Made by a program: the position numbers and the translations under genes
DNA from: Bacteroidales bacterium
GTDB lineage: Bacteria; Bacteroidota; Bacteroidia; Bacteroidales; UBA932
Direction: 5' to 3'
DNA length: 64,000 nt
Assembly (NCBI GenBank): GCA_024401995.1
Contig: JAKSJZ010000004.1
Span: 1 to 64,000 of the forward strand
The notes under the pieces: model-generated
Databases searched by the model: none
What the model was told of the DNA's origin: nothing
What the model saw: only the letters and a program-made list of their open reading frames with translations
Shown here: positions 26,761 to 36,610 of the stretch, piece after piece
Layout of the letters: every line of letters begins with the position of its first letter
Position numbering within the stretch: position 1 is the stretch's first letter

Positions 26761-28116
26761 ATGAAAAGAAATGCTCTGGCCGTTATGGCCGTCTCGGTAC
26801 TGTTGCTGGCAGTTCCCGTTTCCAATGCAAGGGACAAATCGGACGTTGTGAAGAAAGGTTACAATCTGGGGCCGCTTCCCGCCATTGCCTATGATGCGGA
26901 CAAGGGCGTCCAGATCGGGGCCGTCCTTCAACTCTTCAATTACGGTGACGGGTCGGAGTATCCCGCATACAATTCCAAGGCCTATGTCGAATACTCCTAT
27001 TTCACGAAGGGATCGCATCTGATACAGTTGCGCTATGACAACAGGACACTCATACCCGGGATACGCTGGAGCTCGACGGTAAGGGCCAGCATTGACAAGG
27101 CCCGGGACTTCTACGGATTCAACGGATATGCCTCGTCCTTCGACATCAACCTTCCGTCCGCCTTCTACCGCTGCCGCAGGAATGACGTGCTTGTCAAGTC
27201 CGATTTTCTCGGCGTGATACTCCCCCATTTCAGATGGGAGGCCGGCATATTCTTCAATTACTTTGGAATCAAGGATATTGACATAGACAACCTGAACCGC
27301 GGCAAGGCCGAAGAAAAGCAGTTCCACGGTGACAGGACCCTCTACTCGATATACCGCGACGCCGGTATTCTCGGGGTGAACGAAGCGGGAGGCGGCTATG
27401 CGGGAGGCATCAGGGCAGGTCTCGAATATGACACCAGGGACAAGGAAGGCGCACCTTCCAGGGGCATCTGGGCTGAAGGCCACGTGTCCGCGGCCCTGCC
27501 AGGCCTTTCGTCCGTCCAGCATTACCGCTATTCGCTCACTTTCCGCCATTATGTACCGATTGTAAGCGACGACGTGCTCACGTTCGCCTACAGGCTCAAT
27601 TATGAAGGTACTTTCGGCAAGAACGCTCCCTACTATTCCCTGTCCTATATGACGGCTATGGGCGAGAGGTGCGACTTCGAGGGTATGGGCGGCTATCAGA
27701 CCGTCAGGGGTATAATGCGCTCCAGGGTTGTCGGACTTGATATGGCTACGTACAATGCCGAATTCAGGTGGCGCTTCTACCGGTTCAATCTCTGGAAACA
27801 GAATTTCGCCCTGGCTTTCAACCTGTTCAGCGACGGTACGATGGTTACGAGGAATGTCGATCTGAGCGCACTTCCCCAGTCGGCCGACGTCAGGGACACC
27901 AGGACAGGCGACATCACCACGGTGCAATTGAAGTCGGACAGGACTGCGGATCGGCCCCACATTACCTTCGGCGCCGGTTTGAGGCTTATAATGAACGAGA
28001 ATTTCATCATCGCCGCAGAGTACGGTATGCCAGTCTCGAGGCTTCTCAAAAACAGTCCTATCCGCAATCAGGACGGCACCGGAGCCTTTTATTTCAACGT
28101 GGGATATCTTTTCTAG
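26761..28116 (+). CDS. BamA/TamA-family outer membrane beta-barrel protein
   Basis: 451 residues with a cleavable signal peptide (about 1-23, VSNA). No POTRA-like repeats are evident; the protein is largely barrel, with LEYDTRDKEGAPSRGIWAEGHVS and the Omp85 loop-6 motif VRGI (GGYQTVRGIM), ending in an aromatic strand FYFNVGYLF. Matches the surface-antigen D15-like proteins annotated BamA/TamA family in Bacteroidota. Function (export or assembly) is unknown. Lies between a PlsC-like gene and rlmD in a plus-strand run. Confidence 0.82.
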   Translation: MKRNALAVMAVSVLLLAVPVSNARDKSDVVKKGYNLGPLPAIAYDADKGVQIGAVLQLFNYGDGSEYPAYNSKAYVEYSYFTKGSHLIQLRYDNRTLIPGIRWSSTVRASIDKARDFYGFNGYASSFDINLPSAFYRCRRNDVLVKSDFLGVILPHFRWEAGIFFNYFGIKDIDIDNLNRGKAEEKQFHGDRTLYSIYRDAGILGVNEAGGGYAGGIRAGLEYDTRDKEGAPSRGIWAEGHVSAALPGLSSVQHYRYSLTFRHYVPIVSDDVLTFAYRLNYEGTFGKNAPYYSLSYMTAMGERCDFEGMGGYQTVRGIMRSRVVGLDMATYNAEFRWRFYRFNLWKQNFALAFNLFSDGTMVTRNVDLSALPQSADVRDTRTGDITTVQLKSDRTADRPHITFGAGLRLIMNENFIIAAEYGMPVSRLLKNSPIRNQDGTGAFYFNVGYLF

Positions 28117-28119
28117 AAT

Positions 28120-29514
28120 ATGTCGCGCAAGAAGTTGGACCTGGTGCTGGAGAACGTCAGAATCGAGTCGGTGGCAGCCGAAGGCAAGGCCGTCGCCCGT
28201 GTTGACGGAGAAGTTGTCTTCGTGGAGTTTGCAGTGCCGGGAGACCTTGTGGACATAAGGGTCCTGAAAAAGAAGAAGAACCATATGGAGGGACGGATAG
28301 AGAGGATTGTGGAACCCTCCCCGGACCGTCTGGAGCCTTTCTGCAAGCATTTCGGAGTGTGCGGAGGATGCCGTTGGCAGCCCCTCCCCTACCCGCTCCA
28401 GCTGGAGGCGAAGCGCAATCAGGTATATGACCAGCTTGTCCGGCTGGGCCACCTTGAAGTGCCTCAGATACTTCCCACCATAGGCTCGTCAAGGACGGTC
28501 AGGTACCGCAACAAACTTGAGTTCACCGCATCATCCCGCCGCTGGACGCCGGAGCCGCCCGTATCTGACGGCGGTTTCACCCCGGCTCTGGGCTTCCACG
28601 TCGGCAAGTTCTTCGACAAGGTGCTCGACATCGAATGCTGCCACCTGCAGAAGGAGCCGTCCAACGCCGTCCGCAATTTTCTCAGGGAATACTGCCTGTC
28701 GCATTCCGTCCCGTTCTATGACATCAGGGCCAACCGGGGCGTGCTCCGGAACGTCATTGTCCGCACGGCCGAAGACGGCGCCGTGATGGTCATCGTATGC
28801 TTCGGGGAGGATTTCGACGGACGGGATGTCCTGCTTGATGCCCTATGCAATGCCTTCCCGGACATCACTTCCCTCTATTACGTGATAAACGGCAAGTGCA
28901 ATGACACGATAGCCGATTTGGACTGCATACTTTACCGGGGCGAGGAAGTCCTTGTGGAGCATATGGAGGGGCTGGGTTTCAGGATAGGCCCAAAGTCATT
29001 CTACCAGACAAACACGCTGCAGGCCCTCGAACTGTACAGGGTTGCCAGAGACTTTGCGGCGCTTTCCGGCGGGGAGGTCGTTTATGATCTCTACACCGGC
29101 ACGGGCACGATTGCCCAATTCGTAAGCAACCGGGCCTCGAAGGTCATCGGCATCGAGTACGTAAAGGCCGCGGTGGAGGACGCAAGGCGCAATGCCGTGG
29201 CAAACGGCATCACCAATTGCGAATTCTATGACGGAGACATGGCAAAGGTGCTTACCGCAGGGTTCATTGCCGAGCACGGCAGGCCCGACGTCATAATTGT
29301 GGATCCCCCACGCGCCGGTATGCACCCGGACGTGGTCAAAACCATACTGGAAGCGGCCCCGGAACGCATTGTGTACGTGAGCTGCAATCCCGCTTCGCAG
29401 GCCAGGGACCTTGCCGTCCTGTCAAGCCTTTACAGGATAACGGCCGTGCAGCCGGTGGATATGTTTCCGCATACGCAGCACGTCGAGAACGTTTGTAAAT
29501 TGGAGAGACGATGA
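28120..29514 (+). CDS. rlmD: 23S rRNA (uracil-C5)-methyltransferase RlmD
   Basis: 464 residues: N-terminal TRAM domain (about 5-62), [4Fe-4S] ligands Cys75, Cys81, Cys84 (CKHFGVCGGC) with a fourth Cys in DIECC, the SAM-binding DLYTGTGTIAQFV and the catalytic Cys in YVSCNPAS. Methylates U1939 (E. coli numbering) of 23S rRNA or a paralogous site. Bacteroidota often have more than one RumA-type enzyme, so the exact uridine is inferred. Confidence 0.93.
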   Translation: MSRKKLDLVLENVRIESVAAEGKAVARVDGEVVFVEFAVPGDLVDIRVLKKKKNHMEGRIERIVEPSPDRLEPFCKHFGVCGGCRWQPLPYPLQLEAKRNQVYDQLVRLGHLEVPQILPTIGSSRTVRYRNKLEFTASSRRWTPEPPVSDGGFTPALGFHVGKFFDKVLDIECCHLQKEPSNAVRNFLREYCLSHSVPFYDIRANRGVLRNVIVRTAEDGAVMVIVCFGEDFDGRDVLLDALCNAFPDITSLYYVINGKCNDTIADLDCILYRGEEVLVEHMEGLGFRIGPKSFYQTNTLQALELYRVARDFAALSGGEVVYDLYTGTGTIAQFVSNRASKVIGIEYVKAAVEDARRNAVANGITNCEFYDGDMAKVLTAGFIAEHGRPDVIIVDPPRAGMHPDVVKTILEAAPERIVYVSCNPASQARDLAVLSSLYRITAVQPVDMFPHTQHVENVCKLERR

Positions 29515-30464
29515 CTTATACGGTTGTAATGCTTGTCCTGTCGCTTGCGCTGCTCGTTTACGGCGCCGACAGGCTTGTTGACGGCTCCGCCGCGATTGCA
29601 CGCAGGGCCGGAATCAACGAATTCATAATCGGACTTACCATTATCGGGTTCGGGACATCCTGCCCGGAGCTGGTGGTGAGCCTCACCGGCGCGCTGGAGG
29701 GCATAAGCGACGTTGCCGTCGGCAACGTGGTGGGCTCCAATATCTTCAACACCCTGCTGATACTGGGACTCACCGCCGTGGTTATGCCGATATCCGTTAC
29801 CAGGGCCAACATGAAGGTTGACATACCCGTATGCATCGCGGTCAGCCTGCTCCTTGCCCTCATGGGACTCAAAAAAACTCTTTTCGGAATAGGGTCCGAT
29901 TCGATTTCGGCTGTGGAAGGTGTTGTTTTCCTGGTACTTTTCGCAGCATATCTTTTCTATTGCTTCAAGTCCGACGAAGCCAGAGTGGAGGTTGCCGGAC
30001 ATACGGAACTGACACTGCCCAGAGCGCTCTTGTACACCGTTATTGGGCTTCTCTTCCTGATAGTCGGAGGGAAATGCTTCGTCGACAGGTCGGTCGAGCT
30101 GGCAAGGTCGGTGGGAGTAAGCGAGAAATACATAGCCATCACCCTGCTTGCCGGCGGCACTTCCCTGCCCGAGCTTGTAACAAGCATTGTGGCCGTCATC
30201 AAGGGGAGAGGGCAGCTGGCCCTGGGCAACATACTTGGTTCCAACGTGTTCAACATATTGCTTATTCTCGGCCTGTCATCGGTTGCGGCGCCCCTGAGTC
30301 TCGAGAACATGAACATTGCCGACCTGGCCGTTATGACAGCCGGTGTCCTTATAATCTGGGCAGGAGCGGCATTGTCGGGCGGAAGACGGATAGGCAGGCT
30401 CACAGGGGCCATGCTGCTGCTTTGCGAGGCGGGATATATGATTCACCTTACCTTGACGCTATGA
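29511..30464 (+). CDS. Calcium/sodium antiporter, CaCA family (YrbG-like)
   Basis: 317 residues, about ten membrane segments, with the two inverted alpha-repeats of the family: GFGTSCPELVVS (about 44-55) and AGGTSLPELVTS (about 214-225), each followed by GNVVGSNIFN or GNILGSNVFN. Exchanges Ca2+ for Na+ or H+. Overlaps rlmD by 4 bases and rarA by 4 bases. Confidence 0.95.
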   Translation: MTYTVVMLVLSLALLVYGADRLVDGSAAIARRAGINEFIIGLTIIGFGTSCPELVVSLTGALEGISDVAVGNVVGSNIFNTLLILGLTAVVMPISVTRANMKVDIPVCIAVSLLLALMGLKKTLFGIGSDSISAVEGVVFLVLFAAYLFYCFKSDEARVEVAGHTELTLPRALLYTVIGLLFLIVGGKCFVDRSVELARSVGVSEKYIAITLLAGGTSLPELVTSIVAVIKGRGQLALGNILGSNVFNILLILGLSSVAAPLSLENMNIADLAVMTAGVLIIWAGAALSGGRRIGRLTGAMLLLCEAGYMIHLTLTL

Positions 30465-31786
30465 CGGAAAACGAGCCAATCATCAGTCTTGCCCCTCTCC
30501 CCGAGAGAATGCGGCCCACGAGCCTTGACGACTATGTAGGGCAGCGTCATCTTGTAGGGCCGGGATGCATCCTGCGCAACATGATCGAGAGCGGCAATCT
30601 CTCGTCATTCATACTCTGGGGCCCTCCCGGTGTCGGTAAGACAACGCTTGCCAGAATAGTTGCCGACACCCTCGACCGCGATTTCCATACCCTGTCAGCC
30701 GTCAGCGCCGGCGTAAAGGACGTGAGGGAGGTCATCGAAAGTTCGCGCCACAAGGACCTTTTCTCGCACAAGGGAGCCCCCATACTGTTCATAGACGAAA
30801 TACACCGTTTCAACAAAGCCCAGCAGGACGCGCTTCTGGGCGCGGTGGAGGACGGCACTTTCGTGCTGGTGGGGGCCACGACCGAGAATCCCTCGTTCGA
30901 GGTCATCACTCCCCTGCTTTCCCGCTGCCAGGTCTTTGTCCTGAAATCGCTCGAGTCATCCGACCTCCAGGCCCTTCTGGATCGTGCGCTCAGCAAGGAC
31001 AGAGTTCTGTCCTCCAAGAAGATAGACGTACGCCAAACCCAGGCGCTCTTCCGCCAGAGCGGAGGGGACGGCCGCAAGCTTCTCAACATACTCGAGCTGG
31101 TCGTTGATTCCACCCCTCCCGCTCCCGACGGTACCGTCGTCATAGACAACAAGGCCGTGACCGACTGTCTGCAGGACTCCACAGCCTCGTATGACAAGGA
31201 CGGAGAGATGCATTACGACATCATATCGGCCTTTATCAAGAGCATACGCGGCTCCGACCCCAATGCCGCGGTATATTACCTGGCGCGTATGCTTGACGGC
31301 GGCGAGGACCCGCTTTTCATAGCCAGGAGGCTTTGCCTTTCCGCATCGGAGGATGTCGGGCTCGCGAATCCGAACGCCCTGCTCCTTGCAAACGCCTGCT
31401 TTCAGGTCGTACATACGATAGGGATGCCGGAAGCGAGGATACCGCTTGCCGAATGTACCGTTTACCTTGCCTCCTCCCCCAAGAGCAACGCTTCATATAT
31501 GGCGGTGGAGAAAGCGCTCGCCGCTGTGAAGGAGAACCGCACCGCCGCCGTGCCGCTATACCTTCGCAATGCCCCGACCTCGCTTATGGAGGAGTTGGGA
31601 TATGCGGACGGCTACAAATACGCCCACGACTATCCGGGGAATTTCGTTGACCTGGAATTCCTGCCGGAAGGGCTTGAAGGCACGGTGTTCTACTCCCCGC
31701 AGAACAACAGGCACGAGGACGTGCTGAAGGACTATCTGGAAAAGTGCTGGCCCAAGTATTATCCCGGGAAGAATCAGAAGGGATAG
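30461..31786 (+). CDS. rarA: Replication-associated recombination protein A (RarA/MgsA)
   Basis: AAA+ ATPase acting at stalled forks. ATG at 30461 gives 441 residues; the frame runs further upstream but inside the antiporter gene. RMRPTSLDDYVGQ, Walker A GPPGVGKT (54-61), Walker B LFIDEIHRFN, sensor 1 GATTENPSF, C-terminal tetramerisation part with YYLARMLDGGEDPLFIARR. Last 13 bases overlap the convergent outer-membrane gene. Confidence 0.96.
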   Translation: MTENEPIISLAPLPERMRPTSLDDYVGQRHLVGPGCILRNMIESGNLSSFILWGPPGVGKTTLARIVADTLDRDFHTLSAVSAGVKDVREVIESSRHKDLFSHKGAPILFIDEIHRFNKAQQDALLGAVEDGTFVLVGATTENPSFEVITPLLSRCQVFVLKSLESSDLQALLDRALSKDRVLSSKKIDVRQTQALFRQSGGDGRKLLNILELVVDSTPPAPDGTVVIDNKAVTDCLQDSTASYDKDGEMHYDIISAFIKSIRGSDPNAAVYYLARMLDGGEDPLFIARRLCLSASEDVGLANPNALLLANACFQVVHTIGMPEARIPLAECTVYLASSPKSNASYMAVEKALAAVKENRTAAVPLYLRNAPTSLMEELGYADGYKYAHDYPGNFVDLEFLPEGLEGTVFYSPQNNRHEDVLKDYLEKCWPKYYPGKNQKG

Positions 31787-33927
31787 CCGACTCCGAACTG
31801 GAGGGCAAATCCGTCACGCCTGAACCATTTCGACGGTCCGCGCCAGCGCTCTGCCGACGAAGCGCCCTTCGACGGATCGTGAAGGATATGGCCCATATCC
31901 AGTCTCAATACGAGGAAATTCAGGTTGTAGCGCAGTCCGTCGCCCCAGTCGAGTGCGGTTGACTTGTAGAAATTCCTGTCGAACACGGTGGAATGCTCCG
32001 GATCTTCCGACGCTTCCAGCCAGTTCCACACGTTGCCGGCATCGGCGAACACAGCCCCTTCGAGTTTCCTGTATATCCTGAACCTGAATTCCATATTGGC
32101 TTCGAGCCTTATGTCCCCCGTCTGGCTTGGAATCGAAAAGGAGTCGTTCATCTGCGAGAATCCGGGGCCCAGGCCTCTTGTCTGCCACCCCCTCATAGAG
32201 TTTGCCCCTCCGCAGTAAACCTGTTTCTCGAAGGGCAGGATGGTCGAATTGCCATATGCGAAGCCCGCTCCGGCTATGAGGCGGCAGGCCAGCGACATAT
32301 TCTGATCCCTGCCGAAGAATCGGGTCCGGTTGAGTGAAATCTCGCTCCACACATACTGCGAGAACGGAGAGCCGAGCACAAGCGACTGCCCGCTCTCCGA
32401 CTTCGGCATCACTCCCCGGAAGAGGGCCAGCACGTTGCCCGACAGGTCAAGACCAAATCTTACCGACCAGAAGCTTGTCCTGGGCACAAGATCCGGCGAG
32501 GTCGCGTATATGAAAGAAGAACTCAGGCCAGCGTCGCAGTGGTCCTGATAGGCATACTTGATGAAGGGGTTCCTGTCCAGATTATGGCTGAAGTCGGGGT
32601 CGAGGTCGAACAGCCTTACGAAGTTGACTCTCAGCGGGCTTACATTATAACGGAACCGCTTCCTTACCTCTCCGCCGTAGCCGAATGAGGCCGCAAGCAG
32701 GTTTCGTCTGAACTCCGGCCTGTTCTGATAGTTGTATGCAATGCTTATCTCGGTCCTCGGGAGGTCCGGCCCGTGGAAATACTTCATGGGAAGTCCGATG
32801 AATTTGGGGAACGCAAGCCCGGCGTTGACTCCGAACTCATTGGAACGTATGGAGTTGTCTCCGAACTTGAACTGGAAGTTGCCCGTGAAGCCTATCGTCA
32901 GAGTCTCTCCGCCGTGGAAGATGTTGCGGTGGAACAAGTCAAGATTCGGGGATATGCCGAAGAATCCGGAGGAATTCACCGAAGCCTCGAGTCTGAACTT
33001 GAATCCGCGCAGCTTGGCCGGTACGATGGATATGGAACATTCCACAGTGGAGTCAGACGAAGGGGTCGTCTCCACGTTGACGCTGCTGAACGCCTGTACC
33101 GACGCGAGACGCGAATACGTGTTGTTGAGAGACCTTTCGTTGTAGAGATCCCCCTTGTGGACTGTCACCATTTCGCGTATGACCTTCTCCCTGAAACGGA
33201 AATCCTCCGGGAATGAAGCCTTGATGCCGCTTATCCTGTATTTGCGGAACGACTCCCCGCCGACGTTGTATTCCAGCGAGACAATCCCTTCCGAAAGCGT
33301 GTCCGCCACGAATGAATAGGCGGTCTTGTTCAAATCATAGTAGCCCCTGCGCCTGAAGTAGGAACTTCCGCGGCTGCTCTCCCGCTCGAGAAGGTCCTGT
33401 GAGAGGAATACTCCCTCCCTTACCGGAGATGACGCCGTATCGGCCGCGAATTCGGCCCTGAAAAGGCTGTCCTGAGGGAGGTTGTACCTGATGTCGGTTA
33501 TGGCCTTCCTGCCGCCCGGTACGACGCTGAAAACGAGCTTTACCGCGTGCTTGCCCTTATATTCGGGCCGGCATCCGACCTTGGAGCCATAATAGCCCAG
33601 ATATTCGAGGTGTTCGGTTATACCCTTCACCGACTCCACCATAAGGGTGCTGTCGAAGACAACCGGAGGTGTCCCTATCTTGCGGAACATTGTCGAGGGC
33701 CATTTTGTTCCGCGACCGGCAAGATTATAGAATCCGTTTGAAAGAATGGATGTTACCGGCTGTTGCTTAATGTATGGGGTAAGCTCCGAAGTCGATATGC
33801 CGCTCCTGCCTTCCACCTTCACTTCGTTGCGGCGGAGCGCATACTGCCCTTCCCCGAGCACCCGGCCGGCCCCGCAGGAAACCAGCAGGAACAGGGATGG
33901 AACCATTATGAACAAGCGTCTCAGCAC
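31774..33927 (-). CDS. TamA/BamA-like outer membrane lipoprotein (Omp85)
   Basis: 717 residues. A GTG at 33927 gives the lipoprotein signal LRRLFIMVPSLFLLVSC (Cys18); an internal ATG at 33906 would leave too few basic residues. The N-terminal half contains POTRA-like repeats (ITDIRYNL, KYRISGIK, SVNVETTPSSD), the C-terminal half a 16-strand-type barrel with loop-6 motif GGANSMRGW and a final FALQFGVGYPF strand. Bacteroidota members are annotated translocation/assembly module TamA-like. Lipidation of an Omp85 protein is seen in this family. The -7 element lies 4 bases ahead of the GTG. Confidence 0.86.
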   Translation of the reverse strand: MLRRLFIMVPSLFLLVSCGAGRVLGEGQYALRRNEVKVEGRSGISTSELTPYIKQQPVTSILSNGFYNLAGRGTKWPSTMFRKIGTPPVVFDSTLMVESVKGITEHLEYLGYYGSKVGCRPEYKGKHAVKLVFSVVPGGRKAITDIRYNLPQDSLFRAEFAADTASSPVREGVFLSQDLLERESSRGSSYFRRRGYYDLNKTAYSFVADTLSEGIVSLEYNVGGESFRKYRISGIKASFPEDFRFREKVIREMVTVHKGDLYNERSLNNTYSRLASVQAFSSVNVETTPSSDSTVECSISIVPAKLRGFKFRLEASVNSSGFFGISPNLDLFHRNIFHGGETLTIGFTGNFQFKFGDNSIRSNEFGVNAGLAFPKFIGLPMKYFHGPDLPRTEISIAYNYQNRPEFRRNLLAASFGYGGEVRKRFRYNVSPLRVNFVRLFDLDPDFSHNLDRNPFIKYAYQDHCDAGLSSSFIYATSPDLVPRTSFWSVRFGLDLSGNVLALFRGVMPKSESGQSLVLGSPFSQYVWSEISLNRTRFFGRDQNMSLACRLIAGAGFAYGNSTILPFEKQVYCGGANSMRGWQTRGLGPGFSQMNDSFSIPSQTGDIRLEANMEFRFRIYRKLEGAVFADAGNVWNWLEASEDPEHSTVFDRNFYKSTALDWGDGLRYNLNFLVLRLDMGHILHDPSKGASSAERWRGPSKWFRRDGFALQFGVGYPF

Positions 33928-33931
33928 CCCG

Positions 33932-33939
33932 CAAATTTA
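33932..33939 (-). promoter_or_regulatory. -7 element (TAAATTTG), leaderless spacing to GTG
   Basis: Exact TAnnTTTG match on the minus strand ending 4 bases before the GTG at 33927; supports the GTG as the start. Confidence 0.58.
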
Positions 33940-33950
33940 ATAAAAAAGAG

Positions 33951-33958
33951 TATATTTG
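33951..33958 (+). promoter_or_regulatory. -7 element (TATATTTG) for SpoU methyltransferase, leaderless spacing
   Basis: Exact TAnnTTTG match ending 5 bases before the ATG at 33964. Back-to-back with the minus-strand element at 33932-33939, only 11 bases apart. Confidence 0.6.
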
Positions 33959-33963
33959 CGAAT

Positions 33964-34671
33964 ATGATTACTGCGGCCAGAATCAAGCTTCTGCGGTCAC
34001 TTTCCGTGAAGAAGTTCCGTGATTCCACCGGGCTTTTCCTGGTGGAAGGAGAGAAGATGGTGTCGGAAGCGCTCTCCTCCGGTTTCGAGGTGGAGGAGGT
34101 CCTCAGGCGTGCCGAGGTCGGGGAGGACGTGATGAGGCGCATCAGCTCCTTCGATTCCCCGCCACCTGTTGCCGCCGTGGTGAGAAAAAGGCCTTCCTGC
34201 AATGACGCGACGCCTCCGGGAGGTCTTTGCGTGGCCCTCGATGCAGTGCGGGACCCGGGCAATATGGGAACCATCATCCGTACCTGCGACTGGTTCGGTG
34301 TATCCGCCCTGTATGTCTCCCCCGACTGTGCCGATATATATAATCCGAAGGTCGTGGCCTCGTCGATGGGCGCAATCTTCAGGGTGAAAGTCGTGGAAGC
34401 CGGCCTGGCGGATGTATGCCGTGCGTTCAACGGACGCGGGCTGCCCGTATTCGGCACTTTCCTTGACGGGGAACCGATATATGAAGCACCTTCCCTGCCC
34501 TCAGAGGCGCTGATAATTATGGGTAACGAGGCCCGCGGGATCTCGGCCGGCCTTCAGTCGGCAACGGATTTCCGCAGGCTCACCATTCCCTCCTTCGGAG
34601 GCAGGTCGGAGTCGCTGAACGTAGCTGTCGCAACAGCCATTACACTTTCGGAGTTCAGAAGAAGGGGCTGA
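33964..34671 (+). CDS. SpoU/TrmH-family RNA 2'-O-methyltransferase
   Basis: 235 residues from the ATG at 33964. N-terminal L30e-like substrate-binding part (FLVEGEKMVSEAL), then the SPOUT knot: GNMGTIIRTCDWFG (motif 1), IIMGNEARGIS (motif 2) and IPSFGGRSESLNVAVATAI (motif 3). Methylates a ribose in rRNA or tRNA; RlmB-like, but the site cannot be named. A longer frame starting at 33763 is antisense to the neighbouring gene and rejected. Confidence 0.93.
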   Translation: MITAARIKLLRSLSVKKFRDSTGLFLVEGEKMVSEALSSGFEVEEVLRRAEVGEDVMRRISSFDSPPPVAAVVRKRPSCNDATPPGGLCVALDAVRDPGNMGTIIRTCDWFGVSALYVSPDCADIYNPKVVASSMGAIFRVKVVEAGLADVCRAFNGRGLPVFGTFLDGEPIYEAPSLPSEALIIMGNEARGISAGLQSATDFRRLTIPSFGGRSESLNVAVATAITLSEFRRRG

Positions 34672-34677
34672 TTACCT

Positions 34678-35874
34678 CTACTCTACATATAGGAGAAGCC
34701 CTTTAAGATATTCTCCTTCAGGATGATAAATATTGACTGCGTGATCGGCGGGCTGTCCGAGGCGACTCAGTATCCTCACCCTTCTGCCGGTCTGGGCGGC
34801 TGCGGAGAACACGGCCAGCGAGAACGCCTCCCTGTCAACGACCTGCGAGCAGCTGAACGTGAACACGAAGCCTCCGGAAGCCACCTTTGATATTGCGGCC
34901 GCATTCAGTCTCTGATAGGCCCGGAGAGCATTCTTCAGCACCCCGTGGTGCTTGGCGAAAGCCGGCGGATCAACTATTACAAGGTCGAAAGCGCCCTCCT
35001 CCACCCCGGAGAGATATTCGATGGCATCGCAGCACAGGGACTTGTGAGGAGCGTCAGGTCCGAAATTCAACTCCACGTTCCTTTCCAGCAGAGCCACGGC
35101 CTTCGCAGAACTGTCCACCGATTCGACCCTCCCGGCTCCGCCCGCAAGGGCATAGACCGAAAAACCGCCCGTATAGCAGAACAGGTTGAGCACCCTGCGT
35201 CCCCGGGCATACCTTTCCACCAGCGCCCTGTTTTCGCGCTGATCCAGAAAAAAACCGGTCTTCTGACCTTCCGTCCAGTCCACGATGAACTTGTGCCCGC
35301 CTTCCCGGACGGTTACAGGGCCTCTCCTGAAGTCAGGCGACTCATAAAGATAGCCGTCCACCAGTTCCAGCCCCGCCTTGAACGGCGCCGTAGACGAACT
35401 CTTGTCATATACGGCCTTCAAACTGTCACCATAAACGGTCTTCAGCGCTTCGGTAACGGCCCCTTTCGCGCGGAACATACCGACGCTGTGGGCCTGCAGC
35501 ACGCATACGCCGGCATAATAATCGATGACAAGCCCCGGAAGTCCGTCGCCTTCTCCGTGTACAAGCCTGTAGCAGTCGGTCTTCCCTTCCGGATCCGTCA
35601 GACCGGCATCGGCACGGGCCCTGTAGGCGGCGCCAATGGTCTCGGTCCAGAAGTCCGGAGATTCAGGGTTTGCGGCGAAAGACAGTATCCTCACCGCGAT
35701 GGAGCCTATCCGATAGTGGCCCGAAGCCAGATACTCCCCTTCGGCGCTGTAAACCCCGACAAGGTCTCCCTCGGAGGGATTGCCCTCGATCTGCGCGATG
35801 GCGCCGGAGAACACCCAGGGGTGGAACCTCCGCACGGAGGAGTCCCTTCCCTTCCTAAGAATTGCCTTCAACAT
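34678..35874 (-). CDS. rlmI: Class I rRNA methyltransferase RlmI-like (PUA domain)
   Basis: 398 residues from the ATG at 35874: N-terminal PUA domain (RRFHPWVFSGAI, VYSAEGEYLASG), then a Rossmann methyltransferase with VLNLFCYTGGFSVYALAGGA, DPPAFAK and FSCSQVV. RlmI methylates C5 of C1962 in 23S rRNA (E. coli). Start overlaps the end of the exonuclease gene by 20 bases; last gene of the five-gene operon 34678-39944. Confidence 0.93.
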   Translation of the reverse strand: MLKAILRKGRDSSVRRFHPWVFSGAIAQIEGNPSEGDLVGVYSAEGEYLASGHYRIGSIAVRILSFAANPESPDFWTETIGAAYRARADAGLTDPEGKTDCYRLVHGEGDGLPGLVIDYYAGVCVLQAHSVGMFRAKGAVTEALKTVYGDSLKAVYDKSSSTAPFKAGLELVDGYLYESPDFRRGPVTVREGGHKFIVDWTEGQKTGFFLDQRENRALVERYARGRRVLNLFCYTGGFSVYALAGGAGRVESVDSSAKAVALLERNVELNFGPDAPHKSLCCDAIEYLSGVEEGAFDLVIVDPPAFAKHHGVLKNALRAYQRLNAAAISKVASGGFVFTFSCSQVVDREAFSLAVFSAAAQTGRRVRILSRLGQPADHAVNIYHPEGEYLKGLLLYVE

Positions 35875-36604
35875 TTCCGGAGGAGGAATGATTCTTCGAA
35901 TGATGCCTGCGGCGGCGTCTCCTTCTTGACGGAGCCCCCTCCGCGGGAGTTTCTGCAGGCTGCTGTGCAGTTTCAGCCGCGGACTGCGGCCGGGCGGCAG
36001 GCGTCCTTCCAAGCGGATGGCGCTGCTCGTTGATGAGCCTCATATACATTTCCCGGCATATCCAGGCGTCAGTGGAGGCATACCTTTTCTGTGCATCGCT
36101 CAGCACCGGAGCCTCCCAGTTGGAAAGCTGCTGCGTCTTTGAAATTCTGACCCTTAGGATTATCGCGGCCATCTTGCGCACGGACTTGTCGGCAATACCC
36201 CACTCCTGCACAATCTTCTGAAGATCGACGAAGCCCTGCCCCGTGAAGGGGGCTATTTTCTGGAGTCCGCGCACGTCATCGTGGGTGGCGGCCCCGACCT
36301 TTAGGATATGTGGGTCCGAAAGCACCTTGCGGAGCAGTTTGCCCAGCCCCACCTTCTGCACCCTGAAAAGGAAAGCCTTGTCGGGGCCGGAAAGCTGGAG
36401 CAGCGACACGCCGTGGTGTCTGGCGCCGGGAGTGAATATGGGCCGCGTCTCCGTATCGAAACCTATCACTTTCTGCGACTTGAGATAAAGAACGGCCTTC
36501 AGGTATTCGATGCCGGGTTTGTCAATCACGATGACCTTGCCCGGAAACGCACCGGGCTTCATCCTGTCTATCTCCTCCGGCGTAATACTTTGCTTATAAC
36601 GCAT
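35855..36604 (-). CDS. DEDD 3'-5' exonuclease (RNase D-like)
   Basis: 249 residues. Exo I GFDTETRP (catalytic DxE), Exo II around THDDVRGL, Exo III YASTDAWICREMY (YxxxD). No HRDC domain; instead a disordered C-terminal tail rich in Ala/Pro then Arg/His (about 200-249), probably nucleic-acid binding. Degrades RNA or DNA 3' ends. Between GH3 (6-base gap) and rlmI (20-base overlap). Confidence 0.88.
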   Translation of the reverse strand: MRYKQSITPEEIDRMKPGAFPGKVIVIDKPGIEYLKAVLYLKSQKVIGFDTETRPIFTPGARHHGVSLLQLSGPDKAFLFRVQKVGLGKLLRKVLSDPHILKVGAATHDDVRGLQKIAPFTGQGFVDLQKIVQEWGIADKSVRKMAAIILRVRISKTQQLSNWEAPVLSDAQKRYASTDAWICREMYMRLINEQRHPLGRTPAARPQSAAETAQQPAETPAEGAPSRRRRRRRHHSKNHSSSGNVEGNS

Positions 36605-36610
36605 AAAAAC

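Noticed and set aside
26752..28452. 566-residue minus-strand open frame
   Set aside because: It is antisense to the Omp85 barrel and rlmD genes, both of which have clear family motifs.
29831..30460. Long extension ahead of RarA
   Set aside because: It lies in another frame of the antiporter gene; RarA begins at the ATG at 30461 overlapping the antiporter stop.
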